DNA of 64,000 nt. Source: Paenarthrobacter sp. GTDB taxonomy: Bacteria; Actinomycetota; Actinomycetes; Actinomycetales; Micrococcaceae. The position numbers and the translations under genes are program-made. Below the pieces are notes generated by a model, which was not told the DNA's origin, made no database searches, and saw nothing but the letters and a program-made list of their open reading frames with translations. Every line of letters starts with the position of its first letter. Positions within the stretch are counted from its first letter, which is position 1. Below are positions 39,667 to 48,291 of the stretch, in pieces. The stretch spans positions 1-64,000 of the forward strand of contig JAPSHX010000009.1 in assembly GCA_031179305.1 (NCBI GenBank), read 5' to 3'.

Positions 39667-40110
39667 CTACTTCTTGCCGGCCTTCAAATCCGCAACTACC
39701 TTCGCGATCCGTCGGGCACGCGTCTCTTCGGTCTTGGCATCACCGATCGGCTCGACGTAGCGCCGCTGGCTGCTGTAGTTCAGCGTGCCGTAGAACGCCT
39801 TCGCCTCAGGTTCTGCCTCCAGCGCGGCGGCCAAGTCCTCGGGCACCTCAACGACCCGGGGCTCGGTGTCTACTTCAAGACCCACGTCCACGGTGTCCCC
39901 CGCCGCAGTCCCGGTCAGTTCACGGTTGGCCGAGCTGACACCCACCATGAATTTCCCGCCCATCACGGCAATGCTGCTGCGGTAACTCCGGCCATTGATG
40001 GTCACCACCACCGGGGGCCGTTTTCCTGCGCCGAGCCCCTCAACGATCGCACCCGGAATTTCGATGCCCGCTTTGTTGCCATCGCCGACGATGGTCGTAG
40101 TGAATTCCAT
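39667..40110 (-). CDS. DUF1905 / YdeI-OmpD-associated family protein
   Basis: 147 residues. The N-terminal DUF1905 barrel (MEFTTTIVGDG, then GRSYRSSIAVMGGKFMVGVS) is joined to a C-terminal bacteriocin-protection YdeI/OmpD-associated segment with EAKAFYGTLNYSSQRRYVEPI and the closing KTEETRARRIAKVVADLKAG, the form usual in actinobacteria. Role unknown. Ends 4 bp from the convergent MBL gene stop. Confidence 0.9.
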   Translation of the reverse strand: MEFTTTIVGDGNKAGIEIPGAIVEGLGAGKRPPVVVTINGRSYRSSIAVMGGKFMVGVSSANRELTGTAAGDTVDVGLEVDTEPRVVEVPEDLAAALEAEPEAKAFYGTLNYSSQRRYVEPIGDAKTEETRARRIAKVVADLKAGKK

Positions 40111-40206
40111 GACCCAAGTATGCCGTTGGCCACCAGTAGACGCACCCCATCAGCACGACTACGTTCGAGGTAACCACGCAATCCCCGCTACCCAAGGAGA
40201 AACAAC

Positions 40207-40461
40207 ATGGACGAGCAGGACCTTCTGGAGCGCATCCAATCGTTGGTTGAGGAGGAGCACCGACTCCGCGACACCACATCAGGCGGCGGCGGAACCGAGG
40301 ACGACGTCGACGGCGGCCGGGCACGATTGGCTCAACTCGAAGCGCAGCTCGACCAGTGCTGGGACCTGCTGCGCCAACGCAGGGCGAAGAAAGACGCCGG
40401 AGAGAACCCCGACGAGGCCGAGCCGCGCCCCATCAGTGAAGTGGAGGGCTACCGACAGTAG
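40207..40461 (+). CDS. DUF2630 family protein
   Basis: 84-residue acidic protein with a helical first half (IQSLVEEEHRLRD) and the conserved QLDQCWDLLRQRRA, matching the actinobacterial DUF2630 family. Function unknown. ATG preceded by AAGGAGAAACAAC. Convergent with glycerate kinase. Confidence 0.88.
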   Translation: MDEQDLLERIQSLVEEEHRLRDTTSGGGGTEDDVDGGRARLAQLEAQLDQCWDLLRQRRAKKDAGENPDEAEPRPISEVEGYRQ

Positions 40462-40473
40462 CCCCGCATTCCA

Positions 40474-41616
40474 CTACGCCCCTTCAAGCACCTGACTCGT
40501 CGCCCACGCCAAGTATTTGGCGGCGTTGGCAACGGCATCGGCGACGTCCGGAACGCCATCCTTGCGCTGCGCGACATCCAACAGCTGGGCGGCGGCAACG
40601 ATGCCGTGCTTCGCCAGGTCTTCAGGCGTGACAGTAATGCGCCCGGCCACGGCGATGACGGGAATTCCGTGCACACTCGCGGCGTCGGCCAAGGCGATGG
40701 GCGCCTTGCCGGTGAGCGATTGCTCATCCATGGAACCCTCACCGGTGATGACGAGGTCTGCCTCACCGAGGTGCTTGGCGAGGCCAGTCAGCCCGGCGAC
40801 CAGCGCAAAACCGCCTTCCAGCGTGGCATCCGTGAACGCGAGGATCGACGCCGGGAACCCACCTGCCGCTCCAGCTCCAGGAACGTTTACATCGCGACCC
40901 GTGGCCTCCCGAAGGAGCGACGCCCAGTTGCGGAGACCGGCGTCGAGCTTTTCAACGGCGTCCTCGTCCGCGCCCTTCTGGGGACCAAAAACATGCGCCG
41001 CGCCTTCCGGCCCGTACAGCGGGTTTTGGACGTCGACGGCGATGCGGAACTTCACGGCGGACAGCCGCGGATCCAGTTCGGAGACATCCAAAGCAACGAC
41101 GTCGGCCAGGGAACCTCCGCCAAGGGGCACCACGTTGCCGGCCGCATCCAGGGGTTTGAGCCCCAACGCACGCAAGGCGCCGCTGCCGCCGTCGGACATG
41201 GCAGAGCCACCCAAGCCGAGGACGATCTCGGTGGCGCCGGTGTCGAGGGCCGCTGCCACTAGCTGGCCGCAACCGTAGCTGTGGGCGCGCAGCGAGTTCT
41301 CCGGCGTCGGTTCCATGTGGGCCAGGCCGGAGGCCATCGCCGTCTCAATAACGGCGCTTGCCCCGCCGAAGGAGTCCTTGCGGATGGCCCATGAAGCTCC
41401 GACGGGCTTGAGGATAGGGCCAACAACGGCGTTGTTCCGCTCCTCGTAGCCGGCAGCAATGGCGGCATCAAGGGTACCTTCGCCGCCGTCGGCGACGGGG
41501 AACTGGGTGGTCACGGCGTCCGGGTAAACGCGCAGGGCACCTTCGGCCATGGCTGACGCGGCTTCGGCGGCGGTCAGGGATCCCTTGAACTTGTCAGGGG
41601 CTATGAGGATACGCAT
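40474..41616 (-). CDS. Glycerate kinase, GlxK/GarK type
   Basis: 380 residues, type-I glycerate 2-kinase: the opening MRILIAPDKFKGSLTAAEAA, the LGLGGSAMSDGGSGAL loop and the C-terminal ITGEGSMDEQSLTGKAPI are family signatures. It phosphorylates D-glycerate to 2-phosphoglycerate. A LacI-type operator-like palindrome lies 25 bp upstream of its ATG. It may share a regulator with the hydroxyacid dehydrogenase encoded upstream on the same strand, which could supply glycerate (inference). Confidence 0.95.
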   Translation of the reverse strand: MRILIAPDKFKGSLTAAEAASAMAEGALRVYPDAVTTQFPVADGGEGTLDAAIAAGYEERNNAVVGPILKPVGASWAIRKDSFGGASAVIETAMASGLAHMEPTPENSLRAHSYGCGQLVAAALDTGATEIVLGLGGSAMSDGGSGALRALGLKPLDAAGNVVPLGGGSLADVVALDVSELDPRLSAVKFRIAVDVQNPLYGPEGAAHVFGPQKGADEDAVEKLDAGLRNWASLLREATGRDVNVPGAGAAGGFPASILAFTDATLEGGFALVAGLTGLAKHLGEADLVITGEGSMDEQSLTGKAPIALADAASVHGIPVIAVAGRITVTPEDLAKHGIVAAAQLLDVAQRKDGVPDVADAVANAAKYLAWATSQVLEGA

Positions 41617-41640
41617 GGGTCCATCTTGCCAGTTTCACTC

Positions 41641-41654
41641 GGAAAGCGCTTGCC
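41641..41654. promoter_or_regulatory. LacI-type operator-like palindrome upstream of glycerate kinase
   Basis: GGAAAGCGCTTGCC, with a perfect AAGCGCTT core and symmetrical GG/CC ends, is the shape of LacI/CcpA-like operators. It lies between the hydroxyacid dehydrogenase stop and the kinase start. The regulator is not identified. Confidence 0.5.
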
Positions 41655-41698
41655 CACGGCGTAACTTTTGCGCAGCGGCGCTGCTGCAAGAGCCGGAG

Positions 41699-42670
41699 TT
41701 ACCCGCTGATTACCCTCACCGGAGCCCCATCAAGCCACGCCTTCACATCCTCGAACGCCCCGCCATAGAACTGCCGGTAGCTCTCGCGCGTCACGTAGCC
41801 GATATGCGGCGAGAGGACGGTCCTCGGAGAATGCAGAAGCGCATGCCGCGCCGGAAGGGGTTCCTCCTCGAAGACATCCAAGGCCGCACCACGGATCCAC
41901 CCCTCCTCCAAGGCTCGGATCAGCGCCGCCTCATCCACCAAGGGGCCGCGGGCAGTGTTGACCAACACGCCGTCCGGGCCGAGAAGCCGCAGTTCTTCAG
42001 GGCCAACGACGCCCTCTGTCCTCTCGGATAATCGCAAGTGCAGCGTCACGACGTCGGACTCCCGGAACAACTCCTCTTTGCTGACATTGCGGGCACCGGC
42101 AGCTTCAGCAGTTTCCGCCGTGAGGTTCTGGCTCCAAGCCAGGACGTCCATCCCGAAGGCCTTCGCATAACCCGCCATCCGCTTACCGATCTTGCCCAAA
42201 CCAACTATTCCGAGGGTTTTGCCCTCGAGTTCAAACCCGACGCCGGCCTGCCAGTCGCCAGCGCGGAGAGAGTTCTCCTCCACAGTCAGGTTTCGGGCAA
42301 AAGCCAGCAGCAAAGCCCACGTCAGCTCGGGCGCCGCGGCGGGTGAGCCGCCCGTTCCGCAGACCACGATGCCGCGTTCCGCCGCCGCTTCGAGGTCGAT
42401 CGCTGCATTCGCCATGCCAGTGGTTACCAGCAGCTTCAGGTTCGGCAGCGAATCAAGGACTTCCTGTGGAAAACGGGTTCGCTCGCGCATCGCCACAATG
42501 ATGTCGAACGGCGCCAACGCGGCCACGGCCTGCTCTTCCGAAAGGAAAGGTGCGCTGAAGACGCTGACCTTCACGTCGTCGTCGAGCAGTGAATCCCACG
42601 GGGCGTAATCGCCGGAGACCTGCTGGTAATCATCAAGGATTGCTAAACGGAATCGGGTCACGTTACTCAT
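41699..42670 (-). CDS. D-2-hydroxyacid dehydrogenase
   Basis: 323-residue NAD(P)-dependent dehydrogenase. The Rossmann motif is GLGKIGKRMAGY, followed by the family's NTARGPLVDEAAL and the catalytic HIGYVTRESYRQF near the C-terminus. Sequence type is the glycerate/phosphoglycerate dehydrogenase-like group; the substrate is not defined, but a downstream glycerate kinase suggests hydroxypyruvate/glycerate. ATG at 42670; an AAGG directly abuts it, so a GTG at 42661 is an alternative. Confidence 0.9.
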   Translation of the reverse strand: MSNVTRFRLAILDDYQQVSGDYAPWDSLLDDDVKVSVFSAPFLSEEQAVAALAPFDIIVAMRERTRFPQEVLDSLPNLKLLVTTGMANAAIDLEAAAERGIVVCGTGGSPAAAPELTWALLLAFARNLTVEENSLRAGDWQAGVGFELEGKTLGIVGLGKIGKRMAGYAKAFGMDVLAWSQNLTAETAEAAGARNVSKEELFRESDVVTLHLRLSERTEGVVGPEELRLLGPDGVLVNTARGPLVDEAALIRALEEGWIRGAALDVFEEEPLPARHALLHSPRTVLSPHIGYVTRESYRQFYGGAFEDVKAWLDGAPVRVISG

Positions 42671-42723
42671 CCTTGCGCGGCGGCTGGTGGTACTCAACCC
42701 CGTGGCACGTTAGGTTTTTGATT

Positions 42724-44556
42724 GTGAGCCAAAATGTGACCCCCGCCATGCCCAAGCCTGAGCATCCGCGCCCGCAATTAGTCCGCGACAAGTGGCTGAA
42801 CCTCAACGGCACTTGGGAGTTTGAGGTCGACGCCGGTGACTCCGGTTTGGAGCGCGGACTCACCACGCGCGAACTCAACAGCGAAATCGTGGTTCCGTTC
42901 GCACCGGAATCTGCACTTTCGGGGATCGAGCACGTCGATTTCATGGAAGCCGTCTGGTATCGGCGAACGGTGACGATCCCTCAGGAGTGGGCGGGCCAGA
43001 ACGTTCTGCTGCACTTTGGCGCCGTGGACCACGACGCCACCGTATGGGTTAACGGGGTTGAAGTTGCCAGGCACCGTGGCGGCTTTACACCCTTCACTGC
43101 AGACCTCGGAGGAGTCGCCGAGCCAGGAACGGATGCAGTGATTGTGGTCCGGGCCAGGGATTCACGGCATGAGATGCAGGCACGCGGGAAACAGGCAACT
43201 TGGTACAACAACACCCACTGCCAGTACACCCGGACCACCGGAATTTGGCAGACAGTGTGGGTGGAAGCGGTCCCGGCGGTTCACATCAAACGCCTCCGCA
43301 TGACTCCCAACCTGGCGGACTCCAGCATCACAGTGGAGGTGCCCGTCAGCCAGAACCGCAGCGGGCATACGGTCACCGCCATCCTCAGCGACAAGGGTGA
43401 CGTACGTGTTGAGGCCACAGCCAAAGCAGACCTGGACCTCACGCCATCACTCCGGCTCATCATCCCCGCCGAATCCCTGCGTCCTTGGTCCATCGAAGAT
43501 CCCTTCCTCTATGACCTCAATGTCAGCATCCACGATGACTCCGGCAATGTTGTTGACCAGGTCAGCAGCTACGCGGCAGTGCGGTCAGTTGCCTTGGACG
43601 GCAAGGTGGTTCGCATCAACGGCAAAGCTGTCTTCCAACGACTCGTCCTGGATCAGGGCTACTGGCCCGAGTCACTGATGACCTCGCCGGATGACGCTGC
43701 CTTGATCAAAGACATCGATTTGTCCATGGCTGCAGGTTTCAACGGTGCACGTCTACACCAGAAGGTCTTCGAAGAACGCTTCCTCTATCACGCTGACCGA
43801 CTCGGCTATCTGGTGTGGGGCGAGTTCGGTGACTGGGGCGTCTCCGGCGGCGGGACTGTGGGGCACAACCAAAAGCCCACAGCCAGCTTCGTGGCGCAAT
43901 GGCTGGAAGTGCTGAAGCGCGATTTCAACCACCCCTCCATCATTGGTTGGTGCCCCCTCAACGAGACGCACCAAGTTCTCCACGACCGCCTGACGGTGCT
44001 GGACGACGTCACCGAGGCCATGTTCCTGGCCACCAAGCTCGCCGATCCCACGCGCCCGGTCATAGACGCTTCCGGCTACGCCCACCGGATCCGCGACACG
44101 GACATTTACGATTCCCATTCCTATGAGCAGGACCCGGACCGCTTCCAAATCGAGCAGCAGGGGTTGGCGGAAGGAAAGCCCTACATCAACCGCAAGGCCG
44201 ACGGCGAGGAATACTCCGTGCCGTACACGGGGCAGCCCTACTTTGTCTCGGAATTCGGCGGCATCTGGTGGAATGAAGTTGAGGCCCGTCAGGCTATGGA
44301 CGGAAGCGACGTCGCCACTTCGTGGGGCTACGGCCAGCGCGTCAGCAGCGAGGAAGAGTTCTACACCCGCTTCGACGGCCTCTGCTCAGTACTCCTGGAT
44401 AACCCCGACATGTTTGGTTACTGCTACACCCAGCTAACGGACGTTTTCCAGGAGAAGAACGGCATCTTCAACTTCGACCGCAGCAACAAGTTCGATCTGG
44501 CGAGAATCCGTGCAAGCCAAGTTCGGCCTGCCGCGATCGAAACCCGGAACAGCTAG
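42724..44556 (+). CDS. Glycoside hydrolase family 2 protein
   Basis: 610 residues. A sugar-binding jelly-roll domain at the N-terminus (RPQLVRDKWLNLNGTWEFEV), an immunoglobulin-like middle domain (about 205-310) and a TIM barrel follow the GH2 order. Putative acid/base Glu is in GWCPLNETHQV and nucleophile in YFVSEFGGIWW. Beta-galactosidase, glucuronidase or mannosidase specificity is not resolved. No signal peptide. GTG at 42724 chosen over ATG at 42748; both lack a strong ribosome-binding site. Confidence 0.9.
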   Translation: MSQNVTPAMPKPEHPRPQLVRDKWLNLNGTWEFEVDAGDSGLERGLTTRELNSEIVVPFAPESALSGIEHVDFMEAVWYRRTVTIPQEWAGQNVLLHFGAVDHDATVWVNGVEVARHRGGFTPFTADLGGVAEPGTDAVIVVRARDSRHEMQARGKQATWYNNTHCQYTRTTGIWQTVWVEAVPAVHIKRLRMTPNLADSSITVEVPVSQNRSGHTVTAILSDKGDVRVEATAKADLDLTPSLRLIIPAESLRPWSIEDPFLYDLNVSIHDDSGNVVDQVSSYAAVRSVALDGKVVRINGKAVFQRLVLDQGYWPESLMTSPDDAALIKDIDLSMAAGFNGARLHQKVFEERFLYHADRLGYLVWGEFGDWGVSGGGTVGHNQKPTASFVAQWLEVLKRDFNHPSIIGWCPLNETHQVLHDRLTVLDDVTEAMFLATKLADPTRPVIDASGYAHRIRDTDIYDSHSYEQDPDRFQIEQQGLAEGKPYINRKADGEEYSVPYTGQPYFVSEFGGIWWNEVEARQAMDGSDVATSWGYGQRVSSEEEFYTRFDGLCSVLLDNPDMFGYCYTQLTDVFQEKNGIFNFDRSNKFDLARIRASQVRPAAIETRNS

Positions 44557-44574
44557 CACTGCGTTTCATATGAG

Positions 44575-44603
44575 AGGGCCGAGGCATCCGCCTCGGCCCT
44601 TTC
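44575..44603 (+). terminator. Rho-independent-type terminator after GH2 gene
   Basis: AGGGCCGAGG, loop CATCCG, CCTCGGCCCT, followed by TTTCGC: a 10-bp perfect GC-rich stem 18 bp after the GH2 stop, convergent with the next gene. Confidence 0.75.
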
Positions 44604-44642
44604 GCATGCTCCCTTCAGGCAGGCGCCCTCTCAAGCACAGGC

Positions 44643-45782
44643 CTATGTAGCCGCTGGTGCTTCCGGTCCGGTCGGCCAGCGAAGCAGGGCTGCAATCTCG
44701 ACGCCGTCAGGCAGTGCTGCTGAAGGGACCAGTTCCACTCTCGCATCGGTCAGTGCTGCAGCCCTGAGCAGGGCGGCAGCAGCAGGAACCTTCCCCAAGA
44801 CTTCCGCGCCAAGTGATTCCTCCTCCGAGGTGGCCAGCCATGGTTCGGCATTCAGCGCCAACACCGTGCGGTCGGTGAGCGACCCGTCGTCGAACATCAA
44901 CACCTCAACCTGGGCCTGCTGGAGGGCGTGGACCACGGCACCAAAGCCAGTGGCCGACTCCGGATTGGCCTGCCCTTCCTGTTCGGCGAGACGGTCAACG
45001 AGCTGCCCCTGCTCGGTGGCCCATTGTTGGGCGACCAAGGAATTGACCTCGTCCTCGAACTTTTCGCGGTCGGAGCCTGCGGCAAGGGTATGGGAATCCA
45101 CGAGGGAGAGAATGGCTTTACTGGCTTCCGACAGTTGATCGGCTACGAGCTGCCGCGCTCGGATGTCTCCCGCGAGGACCAGCAGACGGGCGCTATTCTC
45201 ACGGACCACCCTGTCGATCTGCTCCACCACCTGGTCAGCGTTGCGGCGCCAGATTTCCTCCGTGTGCCGCTGATACCGGCCCTGTGACCAGCCGCCCACC
45301 GGAACCTTCTTCAGATTCTCGTCCGAGCCTTGGATGTGTTGGCTTTCCTCCGCCGCCTGCCGGCCGGCACGGTGCAGCCGGATTTCACCCTCCTCCCGGC
45401 TGACCTCGGCCACGACGTAGGCGAACCCGTCCGGACGATGCTTGAGCAACGGAAGCAGGTCCGGGACAACATCTGTGGAGATCTGCTCCGGTCCCAGCAG
45501 CGCACCGGGAAGCAACTCGTTGATCGCCACCTCGCCCTGCCGCACCAGCACATAGCGACTAATTGGCGAGGGCTCACCCGTCGCGGGCTGGATGGCCCCG
45601 GCAACGGCCTCCAAATCGTTTTCGGAAGCACCAAGTCCAGCGAGTGCATTCCTCACGTTGTCGGGTTGGACATCAGCGGCTTCCAGACCATCCACGGTGC
45701 CGGCGCTGGCATCCACATAGGCCATGCACCAGGGACCTGGTTTACGGAAGAGCTCGGAGTACTTGGCAAGCCGGTCACTCAT
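44643..45782 (-). CDS. Vms1/Ankzf1-like (baeRF-type) protein
   Basis: 379 residues resembling actinobacterial proteins assigned to the bacterial-archaeal eRF1-like/Vms1 peptidyl-tRNA hydrolase superfamily. Features include the YVLVRQGEVAINELLPG strand pair, GRYQRHTEEIWRRNADQVVEQIDR helix, a LLVLAGDIRARQLVADQL core and a C-terminal VVHALQQAQVEVLMFDDG segment. A Gln-containing hydrolase loop is not obvious, so activity is uncertain. ATG at 45782 follows GGAGGAGG; the gene start overlaps the small acidic protein upstream. Confidence 0.75.
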   Translation of the reverse strand: MSDRLAKYSELFRKPGPWCMAYVDASAGTVDGLEAADVQPDNVRNALAGLGASENDLEAVAGAIQPATGEPSPISRYVLVRQGEVAINELLPGALLGPEQISTDVVPDLLPLLKHRPDGFAYVVAEVSREEGEIRLHRAGRQAAEESQHIQGSDENLKKVPVGGWSQGRYQRHTEEIWRRNADQVVEQIDRVVRENSARLLVLAGDIRARQLVADQLSEASKAILSLVDSHTLAAGSDREKFEDEVNSLVAQQWATEQGQLVDRLAEQEGQANPESATGFGAVVHALQQAQVEVLMFDDGSLTDRTVLALNAEPWLATSEEESLGAEVLGKVPAAAALLRAAALTDARVELVPSAALPDGVEIAALLRWPTGPEAPAAT

Positions 45783-45993
45783 CTGACGCCCCTCCTCCAC
45801 CTGCTTCTCCCTTACCAGTGTTGGGGTTCAGCGCTTCCCTGACTTCCGCCGGATCGGTTTCATCAGGAAACGGTTCAGCTTCTCGCGCCTCTTCAACATG
45901 GGCGGGTTTGGTTCCCCTGACCATGCCTTCGGCTTCGTGTTGCATCTGTTCATCCAGATGCGCACCGTGCTTGGTGTTTCCTCGTTCAGCCAC
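45775..45993 (-). CDS. Small acidic hypothetical protein
   Basis: 72 residues from a GTG at 45993 with GGGAG seven bases upstream. Highly charged, with EEAREAEPFPDETDPAEVREALN in the second half and a Gly-rich tail; probably disordered. It overlaps the baeRF-like gene by 8 bp, so the two are co-translated. Confidence 0.7.
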   Translation of the reverse strand: MAERGNTKHGAHLDEQMQHEAEGMVRGTKPAHVEEAREAEPFPDETDPAEVREALNPNTGKGEAGGGGASDE

Positions 45994-46049
45994 GGTATTT
46001 CTCCCTTTCGAACTAGTTGACTTACACGTATTTGTTGAGTTGGCCAGCA

Positions 46050-46652
46050 TTATCCTGCGGGCGGCAGCGGGTTCGCCTTAAGGGCAGAGGCCGCGGCGAA
46101 CAAGTTTGCTGCCATGGTCTTACCAGTAGATTCAGACCACTCGTGCCCGTGCGCGGTTTCCGTGTAGGACGGACCGGGCCCCGGACCCATGTTCCAGTAG
46201 GTCCACGCCTGCCCCGGGATGGTGAAACCGATGTCGATCAGCGCACCAGCGACCTCGCTGATCACGTGATGGGCGCCGTCTTCATTGCCCGTCACAACCA
46301 CTCCGGCCACCTTGTTGTACGCCGCATAGGTTCCGTCATCCTTCTTCTCGGAAATCATGGCGTCCATGCGCTCGAGCAGCAGCTTTGCCACGCTGGATGG
46401 CTGGCCAAGCCACGTGGGCGTCGCAATGATGAGGATGTCGCTGTACTTCAGCAGCTCGTGAATCTTAGGCCAATCATCACCTTCCCCCATGTCAGTTTCG
46501 ACGCCGGGCGGAATGCGGTGATCCACTGCCCGGATCACCTCAACATCCACATCCTTCTCTCGAAGCGCTTTGATTACGACGTCGGCCAGGACGTCCGTAT
46601 TCGACGGCGTCGGAGAGGGTTTCAGCGTGCAGTTCAGTACCAGTGCCCGCAT
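46050..46652 (-). CDS. Flavodoxin-like NAD(P)H-dependent oxidoreductase
   Basis: 200 residues, FMN_red/flavodoxin-like fold: opening MRALVLNCTLKPSPTPSNT (phosphate loop), TPTWLGQPSSVAKLLLERMDAM and VAGVVVTGNEDGAHHVISEV are typical of the NADPH-dependent FMN reductase family. Physiological electron acceptor unknown. It follows the 92-residue gene by 5 bp, suggesting one transcript. Confidence 0.9.
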   Translation of the reverse strand: MRALVLNCTLKPSPTPSNTDVLADVVIKALREKDVDVEVIRAVDHRIPPGVETDMGEGDDWPKIHELLKYSDILIIATPTWLGQPSSVAKLLLERMDAMISEKKDDGTYAAYNKVAGVVVTGNEDGAHHVISEVAGALIDIGFTIPGQAWTYWNMGPGPGPSYTETAHGHEWSESTGKTMAANLFAAASALKANPLPPAG

Positions 46653-46657
46653 GGGTA

Positions 46658-46936
46658 TCAGCGGCTTACCAGCTTGAAGAACGTGCTGTCCTCGCCGCTG
46701 GCCTTCTTCGCCTGGTAGAGGAAAGCGAGCTTGCTCTCCTCGAACTTCTCGAACCATTCGTCCCAGCTGATGTGCTCCAGGGAGTCCTCCCCGACACCTC
46801 CCGGGAAGTCGATACGCAGGATACCCACGTCATTCTTGTCGCCGGTCTTCTTGACGCTGGCCGGCTTACCGTCGTTGCTTTCCACCCATTTGCGGATCTC
46901 GTCGTGATCCGTGGTGGTATGAGATTCCGAAGCCAT
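46658..46936 (-). CDS. Conserved small actinobacterial protein of unknown function
   Basis: 92 residues: HDEIRKWVESNDGKPASVKK at the N-terminus and ISWDEWFEKFEESKLAFLYQ near the C-terminus. I recognise this as a conserved protein family without a known role, sometimes encoded near stress genes. ATG at 46936 with AAGGAACC upstream and likely cotranscribed with the flavodoxin-like gene. Confidence 0.8.
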   Translation of the reverse strand: MASESHTTTDHDEIRKWVESNDGKPASVKKTGDKNDVGILRIDFPGGVGEDSLEHISWDEWFEKFEESKLAFLYQAKKASGEDSTFFKLVSR

Positions 46937-47071
46937 CCTTCAGGTTCCTTTCTTCCCGTGCCGGCGCAGAGAGCGTCATGCTGCCGACGAAGAGTACGGA
47001 CACTTCGACCCTAGCGCCGATCCGACTCAAATAGAAAGGGTACTGAGTAATTCCTTCCGCCGAGTTGGCAT

Positions 47072-47869
47072 CTAAACCCACTGGCCCCTGCGCACCAGGA
47101 CTTCCTTGAGAAGATCGAGCCGGTCCGACACGATTCCGTCCACCCCAAGGTCCAGCAGCCTTTCCATGTCCACGGGATCGTTGACCGTCCACACATGGAC
47201 CTGCCTGTCGCACCGGTGCGCGCGCCGGATAAACCCGGGCGTCACCACGGGAAACCGCCCATAGCGGACAGGAACTTGGAAGACGTCGACGCCGGAGAGC
47301 AGCTTGCGTGCCAAAGGAACCGGAAGCACGGGGCCGAGAAGAACGAACAGCGCTGTCAGGGAGCTGCCCGCAGAAGAAGCCACACGATGGGAGAGCTTGG
47401 AAAGGACTGCCCGGCGGCGCCTGTCCGAGAAGCTTGTGACCAAAACCCGGTCATGGACGCCATGCTTCTCAATGGCCGCTGCCATGGGGCCAACAGAATT
47501 CCAATCCTTGACGTCGAGGTTGAGCCGGGCGTGCGGCAGGGCGGTAACCAGCTCATCGAAGGTGGGGACGGGCTCCACTCCACCGATTCGGGCAGCCGCA
47601 ACCTGGGCGGCGGTCAGCTCCGAAACCTTGCCGATGGAATCAGTCACTCGGTCCAAAGAAGAATCATGGAACACCAGCAGGACGCCGTCGGACGTCGTGT
47701 GCACGTCCGTTTCAAGGTGCACCGTTCCAAGATCAACTGCCGCCCGGAATGCAGCCATGGAATTTTCCAGGCCACCCAACGAGAATCCTCGATGGGCGAA
47801 GGCCAAGGGGCCCACCGAACCGTCCTTGCGAAGGAAATAGGGCAGCGTCACTCCCGTAGCGTAGCCCAT
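47072..47869 (-). CDS. Glycerophosphodiester phosphodiesterase
   Basis: 265 residues of the GDPD family, which cleaves glycerophosphodiesters to glycerol-3-phosphate and an alcohol. Catalytic motifs: AHRGFSLGGLENSMAAF (general acid His and first metal Glu), HLETDVHTTSDG (metal ligands) and VFHDSSLDRVT (catalytic His). No signal peptide, so a cytoplasmic enzyme. Promoter not identified. Confidence 0.94.
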   Translation of the reverse strand: MGYATGVTLPYFLRKDGSVGPLAFAHRGFSLGGLENSMAAFRAAVDLGTVHLETDVHTTSDGVLLVFHDSSLDRVTDSIGKVSELTAAQVAAARIGGVEPVPTFDELVTALPHARLNLDVKDWNSVGPMAAAIEKHGVHDRVLVTSFSDRRRRAVLSKLSHRVASSAGSSLTALFVLLGPVLPVPLARKLLSGVDVFQVPVRYGRFPVVTPGFIRRAHRCDRQVHVWTVNDPVDMERLLDLGVDGIVSDRLDLLKEVLVRRGQWV

Positions 47870-47882
47870 CGCAAAGGTGCGG

Positions 47883-48155
47883 TTAGCTCTCCTGAGGGAC
47901 CGCCGCCGTCGTCGATTGCGGAACGATCGTCACGCCGTCGCTGACGTGCACCAATGTCCGGCCGCGACCGCCGTCGAGCTCCACCCAAACCGCCGTTGCA
48001 TCGCCGGTGACGGCGTCCACCACGCCAGTCGACTCGAAACCCGGTGTCAGCATGACATTGACGCGGTCGCCCTGGCGAAGCGAACGCCAGTGATGATCCG
48101 GTTCGATGCGCCGCAATGGTGCGGTATTGACGTTGTTGATCCGACGCTTAGCCAA
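47883..48155 (-). CDS. Small hypothetical protein, SH3-like
   Basis: 90 residues: a basic N-terminus (MAKRRINNVNTAPLRRIEP), then LRQGDRVNVMLTPGFESTGVVDAVTGDATAVWVELDGGRGRTLVHVSDG, broken here at LTPGFE / STGVVD for reading, suggesting a small beta-barrel (SH3/KOW-like). No family recognised. Starts opposite the SDR gene and reads toward the GDPD gene's start. Confidence 0.7.
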   Translation of the reverse strand: MAKRRINNVNTAPLRRIEPDHHWRSLRQGDRVNVMLTPGFESTGVVDAVTGDATAVWVELDGGRGRTLVHVSDGVTIVPQSTTAAVPQES

Positions 48156-48291
48156 GGTTCCCCCTACAAATTCAATGAGACAGATAAACCGTGCGAACGG
48201 GTCTTGGCTGGAAGCCTACGGTTGTAAGTTGAACGCCGGTTGTATGGAAGCTGGGAACCAGGTGACACTGCAGGACTGCCAAACTAGGGGC